Assembly: GCF_002878395.1 (NCBI RefSeq)
Contig: NC_061111.1
Location: 28,014,995-28,078,994 of the forward strand
From: Capsicum annuum
Lineage: Eukaryota; Streptophyta; Magnoliopsida; Solanales; Solanaceae
DNA: 64,000 bases
Reading direction: 5' to 3'
The translations under genes were made by a program, and so were the position numbers. The notes beneath the pieces were generated by a model. It saw only the letters and a program-made list of their open reading frames with translations. It was not told the DNA's origin and did not search any database. Positions 21,947-31,997 of this stretch are shown here, one piece after another (the stretch's first letter is position 1; each line of letters starts with the position of its first letter).

Positions 21947-22649
21947 TGATAATCAAGAGGGGTGGGGTGGGGGTGAGTAAAAATTTTTGTACTTTAAGTC
22001 GACTACAATAACCAGTTAGTCGGCTTTCCTGCACAACAATGTTAGTACCAAATAAACAATACTAGTGGAGAATAAAAAACATAAATAAATTAAAAAGTAC
22101 TAAAAGATTTATCCTGGTTTGGAACACCCTTATGGTGCCTACTTTCAGTCCCCTTGGGTTACAAAAGATTGCCTTAGAGAAATTTTAAATGAATACAATA
22201 ACTTTTTCACATTTTTTATCAGATATCTTTATGATAAAGGTAGCAACCTTTACTTCTATAGATTCTAGCTTCTTCTCTCTTTTATTTTCACCATAACATA
22301 TTACAATGATTTGTATAAGGATAAGAAGTAACTAGGAGTTTGCTCAAGTAAAGATGTAAAAAATAAACTCAGGCTACTATGTTTTATTTATACAAAAGTT
22401 TGAATATTGTGACCGTTGTATCTTCTAATCCTTAGAATTTTGATCGATCTTTTTCTTGACGTTGTAAATGACTTCGCCTTGTAGAGTTTCCTTTCTTCTA
22501 ATTCCATGCTCTATTAATCGGGTAACCCAAAGGATTTACAGGGTCATCTAGGTTGGGAATTAAATATCCAGATGATGTAATTTATCTGTAACAGATATGT
22601 CCATATTTTCTTCCATATAATTATGAGTTGAATATACTCCATCCTTTCA
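21947..22649 (-). repeat. Copia A 5' LTR (703 bp), uninterrupted
   Basis: On the plus strand it runs from TGATAATCAAGAGG to ATCCTTTCA. It is the intact partner of the split 3' LTR and contains the Helitron target ACCAAATAAACAAT uninterrupted. It is followed immediately by copia B gag sequence. Confidence 0.85.
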
Positions 22650-22655
22650 TAGGGG

Positions 22656-23795
22656 ATGGCAACCATGAAGTATGATAATTCGTTGTTGGATCGCAACACC
22701 AGATTTTTATTATAGTAGGTTAAGATGTGGGCTGTGCTCACCCAGATGAATTTGGACGATGCTCTATTAGGGTTTGATAAGATGCCCTTATCATGGATGG
22801 ACTAGGACAAACGGTGTAAGGGTCGGAAGGCTCTATCTCAGATCCACTTTCATTTATCCAATCAGATTCTACAGGATGTTTTGAAGGAGACCACTGCCAC
22901 TGGGTTTTGTTTGAAACTTAAATCATTGTGTATGAAAAAAGGCCTAAAAATTAAGTTACATCTCAAACAACGACTTTATTCCCATTGCATGTCTAAGGGT
23001 GCGTCCTTGGAGGATCATCTATTTGTCTTTAAGAAAATTGTTTCTGATTTAGAGACTCTGGAAGATTAGTACAATGAGGAAGATTTATGGTTGATTTTGT
23101 TGTGTTCACTACCTGTATCATATACGACCTTTAGAGATACGATTTTATATAGTCGTGATACCCTGACCATAGATGAAGTCTATGATGCGTTGTTCTCTAA
23201 GGAGAAGATGAAACATCTTGTGAATGGGTCAGAGACTCAAGGAGATGGTCTCATTGTTCGAGGAAGGACCCATGAGAGAAATTTTGGAGGTGATGACATA
23301 AATTGGTCGAAATCCAGAAACAAAAACAAAACCTGTAATTACTGCAAGAAGAAGGGCCATATCAAATACGAGTATTACAAGTTACAGAATAGAGAGAAAA
23401 GGAAAGCTCCAAAACCAAAGGGACACCAACCAGAGAAGTTTGGTGAAACAATTTTTGTTGAATATGGCGGTAGTGATGGAGAACTCTTAATAGTTTTTGA
23501 TGGTAACTCCAAACCCTGTGAGGATTGGATTCTTAATTCAGCCTGCACATTTTATATGTATCGCAATCGGGATTGGTTTACAACATATGAAACAATCTCT
23601 AAAGGTGATGTGTTGATGGGAAATAACACACCTTGTAGGATAGTTGGTATTGGAACAATCAGAATTAAAATGTTTGATGGGGTTGTGAGGAAACTTAGTG
23701 ATGTGCGGTATGTCCCAAACATGAAGAAAAATCTTATTTCCGTGAGTACCCTTGATTCAAACGGATATAGGAACACTGGTGAAATGAAGTCCTGA
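22656..23795 (+). pseudogene. Copia B gag and protease
   Basis: It starts MATMKYDNSLLDRNTRF, a familiar Solanaceae copia Gag start, with in-frame stops soon after. UBN2-type Gag continues (22881-23069, then 23091-23795). The zinc knuckle CNYCKKKGHIKYEY lies near 23335-23380, with the last Cys changed to Tyr. Protease follows with WILNSACTFYM (canonical D-S-G/A changed to N-S-A), so the catalytic Asp is lost. It ends by frameshift near 23795. Confidence 0.85.
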
Positions 23796-26632
23796 AGGTT
23801 ACTAAAGGTTCTATTTGTTGTGATGAAGGGACAGAGAGAGACTGCAAATTTATATATCTTGCAAGGATCTATAATTATTGGTGATGCTGCTGTTTCTACC
23901 TCCTCTCTATCAGAAAGTGACGTTGCTAAACTTTGGCATATGATCCTGGGGAATATGAGTGAAAATAGAATGGTTGAACTAAGCAGGAGAGGACTTCTTG
24001 ATGGCCAGAGTATTACCAAATTGGATTTTTGTGAGTACTGCATTTTGGGAAAGCAGAAAAGAGTCAGATTCACTAAAGGTATCTACTCAACTAAAGGCAC
24101 ACTTGAATATATTCATTCTGATCTCTGGGATCCTTCTAGAGTACCTTCTAGAGGAGGTACGAATTACTTGTTGACTATTATTGATGACTATTCGAAAAAA
24201 GTTTGGGTGTTTTTCCCGAAGCAAAAGAATGATGTGTTTCCTACTTTTAAGAAGTGGAAGACCATGATTGAAAAACAAATAAGGAAGTAGGTAAACCGTC
24301 TTCGGACTAATAATGGTTTAGACTTCTGTTCTAATGAATTTAATACTATGTGAAAGTCAGAAGGAATTGTGAGGCACTTGACAGTTCGTCATACTCCGCA
24401 ACAGAATGGTATGGCCGAACGAATGAATATGATTATAATGGAGAAGGTGCGTTGTATACTCTCTAATGCTGGTTTATCTAAGTCCTTTTGGGCTAAAGCT
24501 GCTTCCACATCTTGTCTTCTTATTAACTGCTCACCATCAGTCGTGATTGATAAAAAGACTCCACAAGAGGTATGGTATGGTACTCCTGCTAGTTGTTCTG
24601 ATTTAAGGATATTTGGATGTATTGCTTATGCTCATGTTGATAATGAAAAGCTAGAACCTAGATCTATCAAGTGCTTATTTATTGGTTATAAGCCCAGTGT
24701 TAAAGGTTATAAACTTTGATGTCCTATAAATGGAAGGGTTATAATTAGTAGGGATGTTATGTTTGATGAAACTGCCATGCTTCATGCTCCCTCCGAATCT
24801 AGTGCTTCATCCCCAGATAAGCTTAGTGACATGAATCATCAAAAGTCAAGCACCCACGTTGAATTATAGATTGGAGTAGAGTCCACACAAGTGCCTACTT
24901 CTCAGTCTAGCCTGGAGATACAGAGTGGTACTATTTTTCTTCACCACCAGTGATGCCACAATATTCTATTGCTAAAGACAGGCCTAGAAGAGGTATTAGA
25001 CCTCCTCAGAAGTATGTTAAAGCTGATTTGGTTGCTTATACATTAAAAGTAACAAAAGGTATTGATTTTGGTGAAGAACCTTCTTCTTACTCAGAGGCAG
25101 TTAGTTGTGATGATTTCAGCTGATGGATGATTGCTATGCAGGAGAAGATAGAATCACTTCATAAGAATGGCACAAGGAATCTGGTGAGATTGGCTAAAGA
25201 TAAGAAAGATGTCTGTTGTAAGTGGGTATTTAAATAGAAAGAAGGAACATCAGGAGTTGAAAATGCTAGGTACAAAGCAAGACTAGTTGCTAAAGGTTAC
25301 AGTCAGGTTCCAGGTGTTGACTTCACATATATGTTTTCTCCGGTTGTAAAGCATAGCTCGATTCGGGCCTTGATTGGTATTGTAGCCATGCATAATCTTG
25401 AGCTTGATCACTTCGATGTAAAAGCTGCATTCTTACATGGAGAACTTAAGAAGGACATCTATATGTAGCAACTATAGGGCTTTGTAGTTTCAGCAAAGAA
25501 GGACTATGTATGCTTGCTGAAAAAGTCTCTTTATGGCTTAAAACAGTCGCCTAGACAGTGGTATAAGAGGTTTGACTCTTTTTTGACCTCTCATATGTTT
25601 CGAAAGAGTAGTTATGATAGTTGTGTCTACTTCAAGGAGGTAAGTGATGGTTTTTTCATGTATCTTCTCTTATATATTGATGATATGTTGATTGCAGCAA
25701 AGGATATAGAGAGATAATAAAAGTCAAAGTGCAGCTCATCAAGGAGTTTGAGATAACAGATCTAGGAGCAGCAAAGAAGATTCTTGGCATTAAAATTATG
25801 AAGGATAGAGAGAAATGTAAGTTATACTTGAGTCAGAAAAAGTATATTGAGAAAGTTCTTCACAGGTTCAATATGCAAACTGCCAAGCCCGTCAGTACTC
25901 CATTGGCAGCTCACTTCAAACTCTCGGCCACTTTATCTCCAAAGATAGATAATGAGTATGATTATATGTCTTGAGTTCCATACTCTAATGTTGTCAGGTC
26001 TCTTATGTATGTGATGGTGTATTCCTGACCAGATTTATCATATACTTTCGGTGCAGTTAGCAGATACATGACAAATCCTGGCAAAGAACATTGGAAAGCA
26101 GTTCAATGGATTTTCAGATACTTTCATAGATCTGCTGATGTTTGTTTATAGGATGAAATAGAGATGGAGTAATTAGGTATGTTGATTCTGATTTTACAGG
26201 AGGCCATGATAAAAGGAGATCCCTTACAAGCTATGTTTTCACTATTGGTGGTTGTGCTATCAGTTGGAAAGCTACTTTTTAGACTACGGTTTCTTTTTCA
26301 ACTACTGAGGCAAAGTACATGGCTATTATAAAGGCTTTCAAGGGAGCTATTTGGTTGAAGGGTCTGTTTGGTGAACTTAGCAAAGACTTATAAATTACTA
26401 CGAGTTTTTGCGACAGTCAGAGTGCTATCTTCCTTACGAAAGATTAGATATTTCATGAGAGGACAAATTACATCGATGTTCGGTATCATTTTATACGTGA
26501 AATTATTGCTCATGGTGATATTATGGTAAGTAAGATTAGTACCCATGATAACCCTACTGATATGATGACCAAGACACTACCAAGTGCCAAGTTTGAGCAT
26601 TGCTTGGACTTGGTTGGTGTTAGCTATTAAGA
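23796..26632 (+). pseudogene. Copia B integrase, reverse transcriptase, RNase H
   Basis: The integrase zinc region is LWHMILGNMSE..CEYC (the second His of the HHCC finger is replaced by Asn). The core is HSDLWDP, then RTNNGLDFC (Asp to Asn at the second catalytic position), then PQQNGMAERMN. The reverse transcriptase pieces are VKAAFLHGELKKDIY, SLYGLKQSPRQWY and LLYIDDMLIA, with YIDD intact. RNase H has STTEAKYMA and ends [14 protein letters not shown]. Stops at about 24289, 24719, 25467, 25717 and 25974 break it. Dead copy. Confidence 0.85.
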
Positions 26633-26710
26633 TGTGCCCTTAGGGGCTTTTGTGGAAGAGGCGGAGAGTTTGTCTTGAAATGGATTTGAGTTCTAAATTA
26701 AAATTCGTGT

Positions 26711-26722
26711 CAAGGTAGAGAT
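26711..26722 (+). other. Copia B polypurine tract
   Basis: CAAGGTAGAGAT just before the LTR start corresponds to the common copia sequence CAAGGTGGAGAT. Confidence 0.65.
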
Positions 26723-27055
26723 TGGTAGAGTTGTGACCCAAATTTTGTTGGTTCGGCCCTGAAAGTTTTGCGGTGTGACCCATGTTTATGATTTTCGATG
26801 GGGTCTGTTGTGGTAGGACCTATATGTTTTTGGGCCTAGGACTTATTTATATGCACATACTATATAAGTGCATTTAGTGGGTCGGTTTTGGACATTCAAA
26901 AATTACATCATTCTCCATTTTATTCTCCTCTTCTTTCATAGTAAAATTCCTCTACCTTTGCCCATGTTTTTTCTGTAAGAGTTTCCACATAAATTCGTGT
27001 GTTGTTCTTGTTTTTATTTTACTTGTAGTTTTCTTATTCTATCCAAATCATAACA
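26723..27055 (+). repeat. Copia B 3' LTR (333 bp)
   Basis: It starts TGGTAGAGTTGTGACCC and ends AATCATAACA. A possible TATA box is ACTATATAAGTGC near 26862. Boundaries are from LTR style, as there is no partner copy in the window. Confidence 0.7.
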
Positions 27056-27192
27056 GACACCCTTAGAATAAGGTGGCCCCTCACGTCTGCACATTTTTAT
27101 ATACAGTATTGTTGCTTTAATTATCAGAGAATTTTCTAAAATATAAAGAAAATTATGATTAGAAAGTTGATAATTTCATCATAACTATTCTC
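27056..27192. other. Unassigned DNA left of copia C
   Basis: AT-rich, with no gene. This is the pre-insertion target of copia C and continues at 45053-45162. Confidence 0.5.
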
Positions 27193-27518
27193 TGTGAAAG
27201 TATTAGACAAGTGCACTAAGGTGCCTTGATAAAATAAATACATAGCTAAGTTTATATAGAAGTTAGTTGTTGGTTTAGCGGTTAGTTGCTGGTATTATTG
27301 GAGTTAATTAGGAATCTTACAACTGTCAATTAGTTGGCATAGATAACACTAGTGAGTTGGTTAGTTGGGCAATATATATAGATGTATGAGGGATTATTTT
27401 CTGATTAGAATGAAAAAATCTTAGCTGCTTCTCTTTCTCCTCTTTCTTTCTTATTCTAGTTCACCATAGAATCTGGAAGCTTTATGTATTTTCTTCCGTA
27501 ATTATGTGAAATTTATTA
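27193..27518 (+). repeat. Copia C 5' LTR (326 bp)
   Basis: It runs from TGTGAAAGTATTAGACAAG to GTGAAATTTATTA. A possible TATA box is GCAATATATATAGATG near 27371. It lacks a roughly 18-base stretch present in the 3' LTR after GAGGGAT. Confidence 0.9.
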
Positions 27519-27530
27519 TGGTATCAGAGG
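27519..27530 (+). other. Copia C primer binding site
   Basis: TGGTATCAGAGG abuts the LTR and matches the initiator-Met tRNA end except for the last base. Confidence 0.88.
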
Positions 27531-27646
27531 TGGACATGAATGAATTTAGAATTTCAGTTGATAATTGACTGAAATTATAGAGATTCATCGCAAACTTTTC
27601 AAATTTTGCACACATTTTTTTTGGTTTTCTTTCTTCTATTCTGCTA

Positions 27647-28620
27647 ATGGAAAATGCAGGAACTAGTGCTGCATAGAGTGCAAATAGGGCTAGTGTAGCA
27701 ACTGTTGTTATTGATCATCTATATCCGTTGTATTTGTATCCTTTTGATGGCTCAAGATCAATGTCATTGGGGATCGAGCTAACATGAATGGAGAATTATA
27801 CAATACAGAGTCACATAATGAAGTTGGTCTTGCTAGTGTGAAACAAACTGGGATATATTGATGGATCAATAGCTCGAAGTCACTATAATAGAGAATTAGC
27901 GAAACAATGGGATCACTGTACTACGATAGTGGTCTCGTGGTTAATGAGAAATGTAAATAAAAGCTTGCTTGCTGAAATTCTCTATGGCACGAGTGCAACT
28001 TTGATCTGGAAAGACCTTGAGGAACGCTTTAACTAGGTAAATGATTCACGTGAGTACTACTTACACAGAGAAATTGCGATACTGACACAAGGATTTCGTC
28101 CATCTCTACATATTTTTCTAAGTTGAGAGACTTATGGGATGAATACAGTACTTTAGCTCCTCTTCCTTGTTGTGACTGTGAGAGATCAAGGAATTTTGTT
28201 TTACATCTAGAGAAATAGAGGTTATTTCAATTTCTTATGAGGCTGAATGATAGTTATGCAGGTGCTCATAGTTAAATACTAATGATGAAGCTGCTACCTA
28301 GTATAAATTAAGTTTATGCTATACTGATTCAAGAGAAAAGTCAAAGGCAGCTTATGGTAGGGTCGCTTAATTCAGGAGATACAGTTGAACCTACAACATT
28401 GCTTAATGCCAAATATCAGAATATGAAAAAAAAAACCATGTACTGTGATCATTGTAATATGAAGGGACACACTATATCCACTTGTTACAAGCTGTAGGAG
28501 TGCGATTACTGTCATTCGTAGGGGTACGTTAGAGAGAAATGTTATAGAGTCATTGGTTATCCTCATGATTACAAAGGAAGAAAAAGACAAACGTGGTTGT
28601 AGGATAGATCATGCCATTAA
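27647..28620 (+). pseudogene. Copia C gag
   Basis: It starts MENAGTSAA then a stop. Copia-type Gag is recognisable in shifting frames (near 27720-28060). The zinc knuckle YCDHCNMKGHTISTCYKL lies at 28441-28492 with all four ligands. It is followed by a second Cys/His piece (CDYCHS..GYVREKCYRVIGYP). Several stops mean no Gag can be made. Confidence 0.75.
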
Positions 28621-28699
28621 TAGCAACACTAGGAGGACAATACACAGGACCTATGTTGACATAGGAGAAATATAATCAGATAATGTCAAGGCCTATTCT

Positions 28700-29329
28700 A
28701 ACACCTGAGCAACATAGTAAGTACTTGCTATGCTGAATCATACACCTACTATAGAAGGAAGTGCTCACATGGCAGGTAATTGCTCTATTAAAGATGTTAG
28801 TGATAGAATTAATCATACATGGATTATAGATACTAGTGCAACCAACCACATGGTTGGAAATAAGGATATTTTGAAGAATGATACTTTAGTACAAAGTACA
28901 GGAAAAAGTTCAATTACCTACAGAAGAGTCAACTCACATTACTCATGTTGGAAGTACTCAAATATCAAGAGGTGATTCTATATATAACATCCTTTGTGTG
29001 CCAGCTTTTAAGTTTAACCTTTTGTTAGTTTTCCAGTCGACAAAAGAGCTAAACTGATCTGCCTCATTTTATCCAAACTTCTTCATTCTCCAGGACCTAT
29101 TACTGGGAGGGTCAAAGATATTGATAAGGTGATTGATGGTTTGTATGTGATCAACATAAGACAAATGATAGATTATGAAAGGAGCAGGAGTTGCCTACAA
29201 GCAAGGAACATGATGACAGAAGATTTTTGGCACAAGAGGATGGGGCATGTTCTTATTGAAGTTCTTAAAAGAGTTTCTGGTTAGAATTTTCTCAATTCTT
29301 TTACTTTGAAAAACTATGATATTTGTCTT
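28700..29329 (+). pseudogene. Copia C protease and integrase N-terminus
   Basis: The protease start is WIIDTSATNHMV (28820-28855; D-T-S-A where D-S-G-A is usual). The integrase zinc finger follows with FWHKRMGH (about 29228-29251) and ends at DIC, where gypsy X interrupts. The next residues of the finger (PLARQ) appear at 42005 onward. Confidence 0.8.
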
Positions 29330-29463
29330 TGTAACGCCCCAAGTCTGTACCCCGGACGCTACACGGTGCTTATAATCCCTAAGGATCACAAGATAACCCA
29401 TGACTTGTGCCTGCTGCAATAACTGAATAACAATACTGAAAAATGCAGAATTTAGGCAGAAAT
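29330..29463 (-). repeat. Gypsy X 3' LTR remnant
   Basis: TGTAACGCCCCAAGTCTGTA.. matches the start (plus reading) of the X 5' LTR at 39484-39617, then breaks into Y LTR sequence at a shared AAAT (29460-29463). Confidence 0.85.
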
Positions 29464-30002
29464 CATAAGTGTGCATTGCACACCTCATCGCATATGCTAG
29501 GGTGTGCGCTGCACATGTTATCGCACAAGCCTAGGTATGCGTCACATATACTATCGCACACTTGAGGGTGTGCACCACACAACCTATCACACACTTGATC
29601 CAATAGCCATGTGCGATTGTTATGCGTCGCACTCCACTTTGCAAGGCCATAACTCCTTGTTCGAGTGTTGGATTTTGGTAAAATATATATCGTTGGAAAG
29701 CTAATTTGATTCTATACAATTTGGTGGGTCTAAATCTATGAAAACACCATATATACATTGAGTTATGCTTGTTCAAAGATGACCCTTGCGAAATCGAACA
29801 CTAAAACTTGATGGATTCAAAAACTCTTAGCTAGCATTACCTTCAGTGACTCATATGAACATGCTTAACACATCATAAGCTATCTTATCGCTATGATACT
29901 CATTTTAAGTCATGTACTCAAATATGAATTACAGGATAAGAGGTTTCATATGTAGAAAAAAAATGGTTCACTTCCTAGCTTAGAAACATATGGGGTATTG
30001 CA
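29460..30002 (-). repeat. Gypsy Y 3' LTR, truncated
   Basis: It matches 34408-34918 of the Y 5' LTR up to the shared end GGGGTATT.CA. The outer about 2.4 kb is missing through the deletion that fused it to the X LTR remnant. Confidence 0.85.
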
Positions 30003-30615
30003 ATATCTCACCCTTGAGAACATTCGTCCTCGAATGAGACTGACTGAGAGGGGAAACAATAAGCTGAACATGAACTGAACATAAATGATTGAAACATGAT
30101 CTTATGACTGACGTGACTGATAAATTGATTCATACTGAACATGCATATCTGATGCATGGGTAATTGATTCATGAATGTAGGACTGAGGATTCTAATAAAC
30201 TGAGCTTTCTCAAAATGAGGATGCATATCTGATGCATAACTAAAAGGATGAATCCAAGCATATCGGATGCATGATTACATGACTGACATGGTACGTGACA
30301 TATTAACTGAACATCATAAACTGAACTGAACCTCTGAATACTTGACTTACAGCTGATGTTTTAACCTGAGGGTTAACTTATGAGAACTTTCTATTCTAGA
30401 CTGAATTCGTTACACAAAGAGAAACTAAAAGATCTAAGACATGAGAGCGTTAAGAAGAGGTGGGGTATCTCCCCCTTGGGACACTATGTCCCTCTAAGAA
30501 TGCTTACCTTACGGAGATACTTAGGTGATGCACAGGGCATCTACAAACTAGATTAAAACTGAACATTGGAGAGCTGAAACTAATGCATGAAGATAAAAGA
30601 TTCATACGTACCCGA
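30003..30615 (-). other. Gypsy Y interior 3' of gag, no gene
   Basis: On the minus strand the sequence next to the LTR is ATTCGAGGACGAATGTTCTC then AAGGGTGAGATAT, a gypsy-type 3' end with purine tract. The rest up to gag has ACTGA/CTGAACTG-rich low-complexity sequence and no domain. Confidence 0.65.
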
Positions 30616-31774
30616 ATCTATGTTAGGAAAACTTTTTGGATCATGGCGAGTTTGAAGTGAATAGAGTCGGTTCTGACGCTGACCACTATTGGTACTGGGA
30701 GTGGCAGCCTGCTGACGTGAATCTCTACCTTTCTGAGCTAACACTCTACACTCCCGTGCTTTGTGACTTGGCTTACCACATCCATAACATACTTGACTAC
30801 TAGCTCTTCACGTACCTAGATGATTCTTGCCACATTCTCCACAAAGCAGATAAGTACGCTCACTACGAACACTACTCTGGGCTTTGGAGCCTGGCGCCCC
30901 ATCATGACTGAAATCTCTAAAGTTCTGTGTGGGCACACTAGTTGAGGATGGAACTGGAACTAAATTTTTCTAACTATGGTGAGAACGGTTACCACCCTGT
31001 AACACAGCCCGAGAAAAGTTGTAACTACCTATTCTGAATCTCATATTAGATCTCTCCCTCTCCTTAGACTTATCTATCTCTATCTACTGGGCATGCATCA
31101 TTAACCTAGAAAAATCCATGTTTCTATTGAGCATAGCTATTCTATACTTCTTCAATACTAACCCGGACATACCAGTCACAAATTTACTCATACTCGCTCT
31201 GGGGTCAGCTATCAAGTCAGGAGCATACTTAGCTAACTGGTTAAACTTAAGACAATACTCCTTCACTGTCATGGAGACTTATATCAAGTTCATAAACTCT
31301 TCTACCTTAGCTTTTCTCATCTCTAGCAGGAAAAACTTATCTAAGAAGGCATCCTGAAATATTTGCCAAGTCATGGGAGTTGCATCTCCCCCTCTACTCT
31401 TCTTCCACAACACTACCCAATCATGAGCAATATCTTTCAGCCTATAGGATGCTAATGCCACTCTCCTACTCTAACACATGCATAATTTGGATGATCTTCT
31501 TCACCTCTTCTAGATACAACTATGGGTCCTCACTAGCTATTAGCCCAAAGAATTCTGGAGGGTTTATTCTCATAAAATTTTTTATTCTGGCTGCGGATGA
31601 ATCCCTATTTTGCTGAGGTGGGGCTGCAATCTGACGGTTTCCCTGAACACTAGTGGTCATAGCTTAGGCTAACGCCTGAAAAGTTGCTCGAAATTCTGCA
31701 TGTGACACATTCTCATTCAAAGGATCTGCGAGTTGAGGGGCTGAATGATTCCCTGTTCTCTTCTTAGAAGGCAT
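30616..31774 (-). pseudogene. Gypsy Y gag
   Basis: The start ATG on the minus strand is at 31774. Capsid pieces lie at 31461-31279 (HDWVVLWKK.., FQDAFLDKFFLLEMRKAK) and 31272-31084 (MTVKEYCLKFNQLAKYAPDL). This is the retrotrans_gag fold style of gypsy elements. The zinc knuckle CYGCGKPSHKAREC (about 30785-30744) is complete. An upstream partial one (CGECGKNHLGT) ends in a stop. Stops and frameshifts interrupt it. Confidence 0.8.
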
Positions 31775-31981
31775 GTTCTGCAAACAGAAGAGGAACAAGG
31801 ATTAGACTGGGAGTTCAACTTGAGCTTTTGCTCACTGGCACGAAATAAATATTGAAAGAAGGGAAACTGTTCCTAAAACATCTTATAGCTTCATATACAT
31901 AAATGTGGCGCGCAACACACCCATGCACAAGACTTTACTAGATACGGCTTTCAAACTCCCTAGGACTCTATTAAACCTTAG

Positions 31982-31993
31982 GCTCTGATACCA
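31982..31993 (-). other. Gypsy Y primer binding site
   Basis: GCTCTGATACCA is the exact complement of the initiator-Met tRNA end, four bases from the LTR. Confidence 0.9.
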
Positions 31994-31997
31994 AGTT

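Larger units (their letters stand above)
7454..22649 (-). mobile_element. Copia A: SIRE-like Ty1/copia element split by a Helitron
   Basis: A minus-strand element. The 5' LTR is 21947-22649, the primer site 21933-21944, gag-pol runs about 21900 down to 17520, an extra 3' ORF runs about 17156 down to 15132, and the 3' LTR is in two pieces, 14643-15232 and 7454-7558. The two LTR pieces join seamlessly against the intact 5' LTR once the Helitron is removed. Net element length is about 8.1 kb. Two CCHC knuckles, an 'NGCSRHM' protease start and a long 3' ORF after RNase H fit the SIRE/Maximus lineage. The coding region has many stops. I found no target duplication (left GCTAA, right TAGGG), so one edge may have been rearranged. 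Confidence 0.85.
22656..27055 (+). mobile_element. Copia B: 5'-truncated Ty1/copia element
   Basis: It begins at the gag start codon directly after the copia A LTR (five bases between). No 5' LTR or primer site is found in the window. It contains gag, protease, integrase, reverse transcriptase, RNase H, a purine tract and a 3' LTR. The missing 5' end suggests a deletion at the copia A/B boundary. Confidence 0.85.

Noticed and set aside
23552..24073. 173-codon minus-strand ORF
   Set aside because: Antisense shadow of copia B protease and integrase coding sequence.
29330..30002. A single short LTR of one element
   Set aside because: Its two halves match two different LTR families (X and Y), so it is a fusion, not one LTR.
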